A DNA stretch of 7,355 nucleotides from an uncultured Gammaproteobacteria bacterium. GTDB taxonomy: Bacteria > Pseudomonadota > Gammaproteobacteria > SZUA-140. Position numbers and translations under genes: made by a program. Below are positions 1-6,059 of this stretch, in pieces (the first letter of the stretch is position 1; every line of letters begins with the position of its first letter). Below the pieces are notes generated by a model. It saw nothing but the letters and a program-made list of their open reading frames with translations, did not search any database and was not told the origin of the DNA. Location: NCBI GenBank assembly GCA_945787585.1, contig CALZIG010000021.1:1-7355 (forward strand), written 5' to 3'.

Positions 1-99
<99 letters not shown>

Positions 100-106
100 A
101 AATAAA

Positions 107-232
107 TGTAGGGTGGGTTAGGTTGTTTGCGTAACCCGCCAGCTGTGCCGTTAGGCACTCAAATAATATGTTGTGTTGCTGTGCAACGCCCGGTGGGTTA
201 CGGAATATAAAACATCCCTAACCCACCCTACA
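107..232. repeat. REPIN/BIME-like compound inverted repeat between serS and cysG
   Basis: A perfect 16-bp inverted repeat, TGTAGGGTGGGTTAGG at 107-122 and its complement at 217-232, bounds the element. Each half is itself a hairpin: GGTGGGTTA (112-120) pairs with TAACCCGCC (132-140) with one wobble, and GGTGGGTTA (192-200) pairs perfectly with TAACCCACC (219-227). The centre holds two more small stems, GTGCC/GGCAC at 145-158 and GTTGC/GCAAC at 175-187. Two REP-like hairpins in opposite orientation are the arrangement called a REPIN or BIME, usually mobilised in trans by a RAYT (IS200-like REP transposase); none is encoded here. The element fills almost all of the serS-cysG gap, so its RNA could act as a transcript end or mRNA stabiliser for serS. 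That role is inferred. Confidence 0.8.
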
Positions 233-248
233 TCTTATAGGTAGAACG

Positions 249-1646
249 ATGGACTACTTCCCAATATTCCTTGATATCAAAAAACGCCCGGTACTGATTG
301 TCGGTGGTGGTGAGATTGCGGCGCGTAAGGTGGCGCTGCTCCAACGTGCGCAGCCGCAGATTACCGTTGTGGCACCAGCACTCTGTGACACACTGGCTGA
401 GTTACTGGCGCAGGGTGAGATTGCCCATCGTGCCAGTGAGTTTAGTGATGATGATCTCAACGGTTGTGCGCTGGTGGTAGCTGCAACCGATGATGCAGTG
501 GTCAATCGCGCGGTTTATGATGCGGCTGAGTCACGCAACCTGCCGGTCAATGTGGTCGACTGCCCTGAGTTATGTCGCTTTATCTTTCCGTCGATTGTTG
601 ATCGCACGCCGGTGACGGTGGCGGTCTCGACCAGTGGCACCTCGCCGGTACTGGCGCGCCTGCTGCGCGCCCATCTGGAGACGATGATTCCAGCAAGCTA
701 TGGCAGGCTTGCGAATCTGTTAGCAACCTTTCGTGATAAAGCCAAAGCGCGTTTTCCTGAGATGAAAGCGCGTCGTCATTTCTGGGAGCGTATCCTGCAA
801 GGGCCGGCAACTGAAATGGTCTTTTCCGGGCGCGAAGAAGATGCCACGCAGTTGATTCAGGCGGCGCTGGACGGTGGTGAATCGACCGCAGATAAACTGG
901 GTGAAGTTGCGCTGGTCGGCGCCGGTCCCGGTGATCCTGATTTGTTGACCTTCCGCGCACTGCGCCTGATGCAGCAGGCCGATGTGGTGTTGTACGATCG
1001 ATTGGTCTCGAAAGAGGTGCTCGATCTGGTGCGGCGCGAGGCGGATCAAATCTATGTCGGCAAAAAACGTGACTATCATTCCGTGCGGCAGGAAGAGATC
1101 AACCAGACGTTGGCCGATCTTGCCAAACAGGGCAAGCGTGTAGTGCGTCTCAAAGGCGGCGACCCATTTATCTTTGGCCGTGGTGGCGAAGAGATCGCAA
1201 CCCTTGCAGCGCAGGGGGTCCCCTTTCAGGTGGTGCCGGGGATAACGGCCGCGAGTGGTTGTGCCAGTTATGCAGGCATTCCGCTCACTCATCGTGACTA
1301 TGCGCAGTCGGTGCGCTTTGTCACCGGTCAGCTAAAAGATGGCACTATCAATCTCGACTGGCACAGCCTCGCACAACCACAACAGACCATTGTGATCTAC
1401 ATGGGATTGCAGGGGCTGCCGGTGATCTGTGAGCAGTTGATCAAACACGGCGCAGCGGCATCACTGCCCGCGGCGTTGATACAGCAGGGCACTACCGTAC
1501 ATCAGCAGGTGCTCACCGGCACACTCGCCACGTTAGCGGATATTGTGGCGGGGCAGGAGGTGCAGGCGCCGACATTGTTGATTGTGGGCGAGGTGGTCTC
1601 CCTGCATGATAAGCTGGCATGGTTTAAACCGATAACAGTGGATTAA
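249..1646 (+). CDS. cysG: Siroheme synthase CysG (precorrin-2 dehydrogenase/ferrochelatase + uroporphyrinogen-III methyltransferase)
   Basis: This 465-residue protein has the full length and order of the trifunctional enterobacterial CysG. It methylates uroporphyrinogen III twice with SAM to precorrin-2, oxidises that with NAD to sirohydrochlorin, and inserts iron to give siroheme, the cofactor of sulfite and nitrite reductases. Residues 1-113 form the NAD-binding half, with [10 protein letters not shown] (18-27) and the catalytic Asp104 in NVVD; the dimerisation segment follows to about 215. The C-terminal methyltransferase (about 216-460) shows [12 protein letters not shown] (223-234), YDRLVS with Asp250 (Asp248 in Salmonella), the Val-Gly-Lys loop at 270-272, [16 protein letters not shown] (300-315), PGITAASG (330-337), [16 protein letters not shown] (345-360) and YMG (384-386). 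Position 128, a phosphorylated serine in Salmonella CysG, is threonine here. The ATG at 249 matches the family N-terminus (MD-x-x-PIF); an AGG at 240-242 is a weak ribosome site. It is probably a single gene, separated from serS by the repeat. Confidence 0.97.
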   Translation: MDYFPIFLDIKKRPVLIVGGGEIAARKVALLQRAQPQITVVAPALCDTLAELLAQGEIAHRASEFSDDDLNGCALVVAATDDAVVNRAVYDAAESRNLPVNVVDCPELCRFIFPSIVDRTPVTVAVSTSGTSPVLARLLRAHLETMIPASYGRLANLLATFRDKAKARFPEMKARRHFWERILQGPATEMVFSGREEDATQLIQAALDGGESTADKLGEVALVGAGPGDPDLLTFRALRLMQQADVVLYDRLVSKEVLDLVRREADQIYVGKKRDYHSVRQEEINQTLADLAKQGKRVVRLKGGDPFIFGRGGEEIATLAAQGVPFQVVPGITAASGCASYAGIPLTHRDYAQSVRFVTGQLKDGTINLDWHSLAQPQQTIVIYMGLQGLPVICEQLIKHGAAASLPAALIQQGTTVHQQVLTGTLATLADIVAGQEVQAPTLLIVGEVVSLHDKLAWFKPITVD

Positions 1647-1666
1647 TCAGGGAAAGCGTCGATATT

Positions 1667-1695
1667 TTTCTGGGGCAGCAGTAAGCGCATATATT
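1667..1695 (+). promoter_or_regulatory. Possible sigma70 promoter for the SPFH/NfeD operon
   Basis: TTTCTG (1667-1672) and TATATT (1690-1695) are separated by 17 bases. The -10 is good and the -35 is poor. The site lies in the 112-base gap between cysG and the SPFH gene, where an operon promoter would be expected. A small hairpin, GCGAT/ATCGC at 1723-1735, lies between it and the ribosome site. Assigned by eye only. Confidence 0.25.
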
Positions 1696-1745
1696 TGGCC
1701 CGTAAAACCGGTTTATCGTAAAGCGATCTTATCGCGAAGATTTTC

Positions 1746-1752
1746 AAAGGAG
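1746..1752 (+). promoter_or_regulatory. Ribosome binding site of the SPFH gene
   Basis: AAAGGAG lies six bases before the ATG at 1759, a near-ideal Shine-Dalgarno site that fixes this start. Confidence 0.8.
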
Positions 1753-1758
1753 ATACAG

Positions 1759-2736
1759 ATGGAACAACTTTCAGAAGATGGACTTGGCCTGCTATTTAGT
1801 TTCTGGACCGGTCTGGCCGTCGTCATTATCGTTTTACTCAAAACGTCAATAAAGCCCGTGCCGCAGAATAGTGCCTACGTGATTGAGCGCTTCGGTAAAT
1901 ACAATCGGACATTGGTTGCTGGATTAAATTTCATTATTCCCTTTATCGATAAAATCGCCTATGTACGTACGCTTAAAGAACAGGCGATTGATGTGCCGAG
2001 CCAGGCGGCGATCACCAAAGATAATATCGGATTGACGGTCGACGGTGTTTTATACCTCAAGGTGCTCGATCCCTACAAGGCGAGTTATGGGGTGGAGTTT
2101 TATGCCTTTGCTGTCACACAACTGGCGCAGACCACGATGCGTTCCGAGATCGGTAAGATGGCGCTTGATAAAACCTTTGAAGAGCGAGACTTGCTCAATA
2201 TTGCGATCGTCAACGCCATCAATGAAGCCGCGGTTCCCTGGGGTGTACAGGTGTTGCGTTATGAAATCAAGGATATTGAACCGCCACGTAGCGTGCTGGA
2301 AGCGATGGAGCGGCAGATGAAGGCGGAGCGTGACAAGCGTGCCACCATCCTAGAGTCTGAAGGTGAACGTCAGGCGGCGATCAATGTGGCCGAGGGTGAA
2401 AAGCAGGCCAAGGTACTGACAGCCGAGGCGGATAGAATGGAACAAATTCTGAACGCGCAGGGGCAGGCGAAAGCGATAGAGCTGGTTGCTGAAGCAAAGG
2501 CCAATGCGATTCAAGTCATCGGCGAGGCAGCAGATAGTGCACCTGGACAGAAGGCGGTACAGCTCGACCTGGCAACGTTGGCGATTGAGGCAAAGCAAGC
2601 GATAGCAAAAGAATCTACTGTCGTGCTAATGGATGGCAAGTCGAGTGAAGCAGGCTCTACCGTTGCCGAGGCTGTTGCCATTGTGAGTGCGATGAATCAA
2701 AGCGGGGCTTTTTCTTCTGAAAATAGAGTGAGCTGA
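1759..2736 (+). CDS. qmcA: SPFH/Band 7 (stomatin-like, QmcA-type) membrane protein
   Basis: The 325-residue protein has one N-terminal hydrophobic segment (about 12-28), then an SPFH/Band 7 domain (about 30-190) with the family hallmarks VIERFGKYNRTL (41-52), GLNFIIPFID (55-64), DNIGLTVDGVLYLKVLDPYKASYG (starting at 88; key residues Asp88, Asp95, Pro105, Tyr106, Tyr110), TTMRSEIGKMALD (125-137) and an IEPP motif (173-176). An Ala/Glu/Lys-rich coiled coil follows (about 185-255), then the Band 7 C-terminal extension. This order matches bacterial QmcA (YbbK) and slipin-type stomatins, which form large oligomeric rings on the inner membrane, mark membrane microdomains and in E. coli associate with FtsH quality control. 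The next gene, three bases after this stop, is an NfeD-like partner, the standard operon companion of this family. HflK/HflC are alternatives, but pairing with NfeD and the IEPP/coiled-coil form favour QmcA. The exact cellular role is not visible here. Confidence 0.9.
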   Translation: MEQLSEDGLGLLFSFWTGLAVVIIVLLKTSIKPVPQNSAYVIERFGKYNRTLVAGLNFIIPFIDKIAYVRTLKEQAIDVPSQAAITKDNIGLTVDGVLYLKVLDPYKASYGVEFYAFAVTQLAQTTMRSEIGKMALDKTFEERDLLNIAIVNAINEAAVPWGVQVLRYEIKDIEPPRSVLEAMERQMKAERDKRATILESEGERQAAINVAEGEKQAKVLTAEADRMEQILNAQGQAKAIELVAEAKANAIQVIGEAADSAPGQKAVQLDLATLAIEAKQAIAKESTVVLMDGKSSEAGSTVAEAVAIVSAMNQSGAFSSENRVS

Positions 2737-2738
2737 TT

Positions 2739-3218
2739 ATGGTTGAGTTTTTTAATAATAATATTCACAGTTTCTGGTTTGCCGTTGGCTTCCTGTTATT
2801 GATTATCGAAGCGCTGGCGCTGGGTTTTTCTACCGGCTTTGTGTTGTTCCTCGGCTTCGGTGCGCTGATCACGGGGGGGGCGATCTGGTTTGGGCTGGTG
2901 CCCGCTACGTGGCTTGCCAGTATTGCCACCTTTGGCGTCAGTTCAGTGCTCATTTCGGCGGCGCTGTGGAAACCGCTGAAATGGATACAGCACAACAGCA
3001 AGGCGCCCAAAAAAGATAATACCAGTGACATTATCGGCCTGAAGTTCAGGCTGGATGACGACATCACCACCACCGCGCCGGGAACCACGCGTTACTCCGG
3101 CATTGAGTGGCAGGTGGAAATCGATTTTGCTTCAGAGGCTAAAGAGATTAGTGCCGGAACGACAGTGGTCGTGGTGTCGGTCGATGCCGGTAAATTCAGG
3201 GTGATTGTCACCGAATAA
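2739..3218 (+). CDS. NfeD-like membrane protein (YbbJ type)
   Basis: This 159-residue protein starts two bases after the SPFH gene stop, so the genes are probably translationally coupled. It has three hydrophobic helices (about 12-31, 33-52 and 57-78), with Glu24 in LLLIIEALALGFS and a Gly-rich loop LGFGALITGG (38-47). A Lys-rich linker (88-93) leads to a small beta-rich domain (about 97-159) of the NfeD OB-fold type, with Ile-Gly-Leu at 99-101, Gly-Ile-Glu-Trp-Gln-Val at 121-126 and a terminal KFRVIVTE strand. The short form without the ClpP-like serine protease domain corresponds to E. coli YbbJ. The known association is with the SPFH partner: NfeD proteins are thought to help assemble or stabilise the stomatin ring. 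A run of eight G bases at 2873-2880 falls in the codons for Thr-Gly-Gly-Ala of the membrane region. The reading frame is intact. Confidence 0.88.
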   Translation: MVEFFNNNIHSFWFAVGFLLLIIEALALGFSTGFVLFLGFGALITGGAIWFGLVPATWLASIATFGVSSVLISAALWKPLKWIQHNSKAPKKDNTSDIIGLKFRLDDDITTTAPGTTRYSGIEWQVEIDFASEAKEISAGTTVVVVSVDAGKFRVIVTE

Positions 3219-3252
3219 TCTAAATTCGGCAGAGAACCCGATTGTATCTTCG

Positions 3253-3290
3253 TGATTGCGCCTGCATTGCTTCTGCCCCAGGCGCAATCA
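3253..3290. terminator. Strong 12-bp hairpin after the SPFH/NfeD operon
   Basis: TGATTGCGCCTG (3253-3264) pairs perfectly with CAGGCGCAATCA (3279-3290) around a 14-base loop. It sits 34 bases after the NfeD stop, where a terminator is expected. No T-run follows it on the plus strand (ACCTCTTC comes next), so it is not a canonical intrinsic terminator; it may end or protect the 3' end of the mRNA, or be an isolated dyad. Confidence 0.5.
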
Positions 3291-3303
3291 ACCTCTTCAA
3301 CGC

Positions 3304-3333
3304 TTGCAAATGTAAGCCCAATTTCGTTATTGT
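3304..3333 (+). promoter_or_regulatory. Possible sigma70 promoter of the parA unit
   Basis: TTGCAA (3304-3309) and TATTGT (3328-3333) have an 18-base spacer and lie between the preceding hairpin and the parA-like gene. The leader would be about 90 bases. Assigned by eye and weak. Confidence 0.3.
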
Positions 3334-3418
3334 GCCCTCTGGCAGAAATTATTAATTGTGCTTAAGTGGTTCGCCGGATAACGAGCGGAGCTGACGACGC
3401 ATTTCATCATATTTTAAT

Positions 3419-3423
3419 AAGGA
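3419..3423 (+). promoter_or_regulatory. Ribosome binding site that sets the parA-like start
   Basis: AAGGA lies eight bases before the ATG at 3432. The in-frame ATG at 3366 has no such site and would add 22 residues ahead of the deviant Walker A region that are foreign to the family, so the start at 3432 is chosen. Confidence 0.7.
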
Positions 3424-3431
3424 TACATTTA

Positions 3432-4070
3432 ATGTTATCGCAGGTTTTTTCGGTGGCGAATCAGAAAGGTGGCACTGGCAAAACCACGCTAAGCATGAAC
3501 CTTGCTGCGGGCCTGTCGCGGCGTGGGCGTACCCTGATTATCGATGCCGACCCGCAAGGCTCAGCCAGTCAGTGGGCGGGGCTTTCACCCGATGAGCGTC
3601 CATTTCCTGTTTCAGTGATTTCGATTGCCAGCAATCTGGCGCGTGAAATCACCCGTATGCGAGAGGATTACCAATACATCGTGGTTGACTGCCCGCCGAC
3701 CCTGGAAACGGGCGTGGCGCAGTCGGCGATGACCGTCTCTGATAAAGTGTTGATCCCAATCCTGCCATCCCCGATCGATTTATGGGCCAGCGTGCGTCTC
3801 GCGGAAGCGATTGAACAGGTTAAAATTTATAACGCCAAATTAGCGCCGCGTATTCTGATCAATCAGTTAGAACCGCGTAGCGCAATGTCGAAGGGCATGT
3901 GCGAGGCGTTGGATGAGTTTGATATCCCCGCACTGGAGGGCTGTTTACGAAGACGAGCCATCTATCGAAATTCGGCTCTGGAAGGATCAAGTGTATACTG
4001 CATGGGCAAACGCGGTGAACCCGCTACCCAGGAACTTGAAGTGCTCATAGAGGAATTATTGATATCATGA
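3432..4070 (+). CDS. Short ParA/MinD-type ATPase, orphan positioning family
   Basis: From the chosen start the protein has 212 residues, the length of small ParA proteins without an N-terminal helix-turn-helix. It begins almost at once with the deviant Walker A motif NQKGGTGKTT (10-19; signature Lys12 and P-loop Lys17), followed by the Walker A' segment LIIDADPQGSAS (35-46; Asp38, Asp40, Pro41) and Walker B YIVVDCPP (82-89; Asp86). A basic stretch, LRRRAIYRNS (172-181), lies where ParA ATPases contact nonspecific DNA. These proteins dimerise on ATP, bind the nucleoid, and are released by a small partner that stimulates hydrolysis, so that cargo is spaced along the cell. It is not the chromosomal parA: no parB, gidAB or parS-like repeats are near. 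Instead a 58-residue protein overlaps its stop by ATGA, the layout of two-gene positioning systems such as McdAB. The cargo is not known. Assignment to the superfamily is firm; the role is inferred. Confidence 0.9.
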   Translation: MLSQVFSVANQKGGTGKTTLSMNLAAGLSRRGRTLIIDADPQGSASQWAGLSPDERPFPVSVISIASNLAREITRMREDYQYIVVDCPPTLETGVAQSAMTVSDKVLIPILPSPIDLWASVRLAEAIEQVKIYNAKLAPRILINQLEPRSAMSKGMCEALDEFDIPALEGCLRRRAIYRNSALEGSSVYCMGKRGEPATQELEVLIEELLIS

Positions 4071-4243
4071 CAAACGAATATGGTTCAAAACTGGCAAACA
4101 GTGTTCGTCAGGCAAAAGAAAAGAAAGCAGAGGGACAGGCCGAGACATCAGCAAAGGCACCCGCCGCTGCTCCTGCACCATCTAAAGCAAAAGCTGAACG
4201 TCCGTTAGCGGCATTGTCATCAAATCGTGTCTGGCCTGATTAA
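4067..4243 (+). CDS. 58-residue Lys/Ala-rich partner of the ParA-like ATPase
   Basis: The ATG overlaps the parA-like stop (ATGA at 4067-4070), and the frame runs 58 codons to TAA. The N-terminus, MTNEYGSKLANSVRQAKEKK, is basic and could form an amphipathic helix (Lys8, Arg14, Lys18, Lys20 on a helix-prone stretch). The middle (about 21-45) is low-complexity Ala, Pro, Lys and Glu, with APAAAPAPSKAKAE at 31-44, and looks disordered. The tail, LAALSSNRVWPD, carries the only Trp, four residues from a conserved-looking end. Known ParA partners (ParB, TlpT, McdB) use a basic N-terminal segment to stimulate the ATPase, and McdB proteins have an invariant Trp near the C-terminus, so this is a good candidate for the ATPase-activating adaptor. 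I do not recognise a named family. Overlap and composition argue that it is a real gene; its function is inferred. Confidence 0.78.
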   Translation: MTNEYGSKLANSVRQAKEKKAEGQAETSAKAPAAAPAPSKAKAERPLAALSSNRVWPD

Positions 4244-4282
4244 TAAAATCAAAGGGCCAGTGCTAAGGGTTAAGTAATCAAT

Positions 4283-4313
4283 AAAAGGGGCTGACGATGA
4301 CAGCCCCTTTTTT
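4283..4313 (+). terminator. Intrinsic terminator of the parA-like operon
   Basis: AAAAGGGGCTG (4283-4293) pairs perfectly with CAGCCCCTTTT (4301-4311) around the 7-base loop ACGATGA. The stem runs into six T residues (4308-4313). This is a classic Rho-independent terminator, 40 bases after the stop of the small partner gene, and it separates that unit from ohr. Confidence 0.92.
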
Positions 4314-4386
4314 ATGATTTATTAAACCAGTCAGGCGTAAAAAACAGTTCGATTAAAATAAGCTTTTTTCATCGTTAATATTAAAT

Positions 4387-4391
4387 GGAGG
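4387..4391 (+). promoter_or_regulatory. Ribosome binding site that sets the ohr start
   Basis: GGAGG lies eight bases before the ATG at 4400. An upstream in-frame ATG at 4385 overlaps this site and has no Shine-Dalgarno sequence of its own, so 4400 is preferred. Confidence 0.8.
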
Positions 4392-4399
4392 TTGCGGAT

Positions 4400-4822
4400 A
4401 TGAAGGCGCTCTATACAACGAAGTCGGTTTCAACGGGTGGTCGTGATGGCAGCACACGTTCTGAGGATGGAGAACTAGACCTCGCGTTAAGTGTTCCAAA
4501 AGAACTGGGTGGCCCGGGTGGTGACGGCACAAATCCGGAGCAGTTATTCGCATGCGGTTATTCTGCCTGCTTTATCGGTGCGATAAAATTTGTTGCCGAA
4601 CAGGATAAAATTAAAGTCTCACCAGACATCAGTATCGAAGCAACTGTGGGCATCGGGCTTAATACTGAAGGCGAGGGCTTTTCAATTTCTGTCGATATGC
4701 TGATTGATATCCCCGGTATGGAAAAAACCGCAGCCGAAGCGCTGGTTGCAAAGGCACATTTAGTCTGCCCGTACTCCAATGCCACGCGCAATAATATACC
4801 GGTGACGTTAACGATCAAGTAA
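4400..4822 (+). CDS. ohr: Organic hydroperoxide resistance protein, Ohr subfamily of OsmC
   Basis: The protein has 140 residues from the preferred start, the usual Ohr length, and opens with MKALYTTKSVSTGGRDG, the Ohr signature. Ohr is a homodimeric thiol peroxidase that reduces lipid and other organic hydroperoxides, with reducing power from lipoylated proteins. The catalytic residues are visible: Arg15 in GGRDG, Glu47 in NPEQLF, the peroxidatic Cys57 in GYSACFIGA, and the resolving Cys123 in VCPYSNATR. VPKELGGPGGDGTNPEQLF (32-50) is diagnostic of Ohr rather than OsmC. Cys52 is an additional cysteine where Ala or Val is common. The gene follows a terminator and probably has its own promoter in the AT-rich 86 bases upstream; no ohrR repressor gene is in the window, and I could not see a convincing OhrR operator. 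Activity call is firm; regulation is unknown. Confidence 0.95.
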   Translation: MKALYTTKSVSTGGRDGSTRSEDGELDLALSVPKELGGPGGDGTNPEQLFACGYSACFIGAIKFVAEQDKIKVSPDISIEATVGIGLNTEGEGFSISVDMLIDIPGMEKTAAEALVAKAHLVCPYSNATRNNIPVTLTIK

Positions 4823-4891
4823 TTATCAAAGGTGTTCATGTTCAATGGTGCCGTGGGTAATGCTTTTAGATAGCAAAGGATCACTCCATCG

Positions 4892-5917
4892 ATGAAAGTA
4901 AGTCTCGTGAAGCGTGCGCAAGCGCAAAGGGAAAACGACAGGGACGTTGTGTCACAACAGGCTCAGGCGCTACGCGCAGAGGGCTTTGACAATCGCCCCG
5001 AATTTGCTGCGCAACGGCAGTTGATTAATCAATTGCAGCACGCCCCGCTGGTGCCTGCGTTCTCTACTGCAAATCGCACGTCCGGTATCGATAAAAATGG
5101 ATTAGTTCAACGTAAAATCTATATTGGCCGTGGCGCTAAAGATCCGATTGCCGAAGATGGAGAAACCGCCAATGAACTGCGTGCCGATGCAAAGAAAGAC
5201 CCCTATCCTTCCTATTTTCCACATATGATCCTGGAGCCTGCGCTAACAGAGTGGGAAAATCCCGTACGCGCAGCACGGCAAGAAGATGTGTTGCCCATGT
5301 TGGCAGCAGGCACCCCAAGTGGTGATGCACTTGCAAGCTCATTCCGTGAAGGCGACAAACTCTACGGTATGGAGAAGGCGCGAAAGGGGCATACACAACC
5401 GAGAGGCCGCAAAGGCATCGGCACCCCTCACCCAACGGTAGATAGCATGAATAATGCATTGGGCGTTGGTAGAGGGGGCATTAATATTCATGGAAAGCTG
5501 GATAAGGAAACCGCGACTTATGGTGAAGGATTAAAAGCACGCGGCCCTGATTTAAGTTCGAAAGATAGCAATGTGAATTTCAAGGAAGCCTGTAAAAAGG
5601 CGGTGGAATACATCACCAAAGATACCGATGGCTTTATTCATTTCGAGCTTGATAAGCTGGATGTCGCTGCGGTGGTCACCAAAAAATTTGATAGCATTAC
5701 CGGGGCTGAATTAAGAAAAATATTCAGAGAGGTGGTGAGAGCCGAGTGGGCTACTAAGCATGGACAAGAGCGCGAGAGCCGCCTGGACCTGAGTAAAATA
5801 CGTTTTTATATGAGAGGGGCGGAAGTGCCTGCACCGTGGGAGCAAGAGCCAGAGTTGTGGCGTGAGTATAAAGAACATCGGGTGCGAGCGAGGGATCGGC
5901 ATTTTGGGGTGGGGTAG
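4892..5917 (+). CDS. Toxin-like protein with DNRPE-type N-terminal segment (contractile-injection/polymorphic toxin associated)
   Basis: This protein of 341 residues has no signal peptide or membrane helix. Residues 1-80 form a charged, Gln-rich leader containing FDNRPEFAAQRQLINQL (32-48) and LVQRKIYIG (71-79). The pattern Asp-Asn-Arg-Pro-Glu-x-x-Ala-Gln-Arg-x-Leu followed by Val-Gln-Arg is one I know from the N-termini of DUF4157-type and polymorphic toxins linked to extracellular contractile injection systems. The middle (about 80-230) is Gly- and Lys-rich. The C-terminal part (about 230-341) is a compact mixed domain with GFIHFELDKLDVAAVV (247-262), SITGAELRKIFR (268-279) and IRFYMRGAEVPAPWEQE (303-319), ending in a basic tail. 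I cannot name its fold or activity. The start has AAAGGA at 4875-4880, eleven bases upstream, a slightly long spacing. It lies 69 bases after ohr with no terminator between, so read-through is possible. Gene reality is near certain; a toxin role is inferred, and no injection-system genes are visible. Confidence 0.72.
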   Translation: MKVSLVKRAQAQRENDRDVVSQQAQALRAEGFDNRPEFAAQRQLINQLQHAPLVPAFSTANRTSGIDKNGLVQRKIYIGRGAKDPIAEDGETANELRADAKKDPYPSYFPHMILEPALTEWENPVRAARQEDVLPMLAAGTPSGDALASSFREGDKLYGMEKARKGHTQPRGRKGIGTPHPTVDSMNNALGVGRGGINIHGKLDKETATYGEGLKARGPDLSSKDSNVNFKEACKKAVEYITKDTDGFIHFELDKLDVAAVVTKKFDSITGAELRKIFREVVRAEWATKHGQERESRLDLSKIRFYMRGAEVPAPWEQEPELWREYKEHRVRARDRHFGVG

Positions 5918-6023
5918 TATTGGGGTAATTTAGTTAGTGCGTCGTTAACTCTATTTATAGTTTTCGTTGTATTGATTGGTAGGTCGGGGAGTGGATTTTA
6001 AAATGTACAGATCCTTGATTACT

Positions 6024-6050
6024 TTGATTAAAAGATTAGCTACGTAATAT
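6024..6050 (+). promoter_or_regulatory. Weak possible promoter before the membrane protein gene
   Basis: TTGATT (6024-6029) and TAATAT (6045-6050) have a 15-base spacer in an AT-rich 142-base gap. Transcription would begin within a few bases of the ATG at 6060, giving an almost leaderless message. The only ribosome-site-like sequence is GAG at 6052-6054. Low confidence. Confidence 0.2.
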
Positions 6051-6059
6051 TGAGATGTA

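Noticed and set aside
720..1292. Long minus-strand open frame (190 codons) inside cysG
   Set aside because: It lies wholly opposite the highly conserved CysG methyltransferase region, has no family resemblance and no ribosome site; it is a by-product of the codon bias on the other strand.
3366..3431. N-terminal extension of the parA-like protein from an upstream ATG
   Set aside because: The extra 22 residues have no family counterpart and no ribosome site, whereas AAGGA precedes the ATG at 3432 at good spacing.
4385..4399. Five-residue N-terminal extension of Ohr
   Set aside because: The ATG at 4385 overlaps the GGAGG that serves the ATG at 4400, and the family begins Met-Lys-x-Leu-Tyr.
4838..4873. 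Eleven-codon open frame (MFNGAVGNAFR) between ohr and the toxin-like gene, with AAAGG upstream
   Set aside because: The ribosome-like site is well placed, but the frame is too short to judge and shows no attenuator-like structure; a leader-peptide role cannot be supported.
6003..6047. Fourteen-codon open frame (MYRSLITLIKRLAT) before the membrane protein gene
   Set aside because: Such short frames are expected by chance in AT-rich DNA; the GGAG upstream is 11 bases away, and nothing else supports translation.
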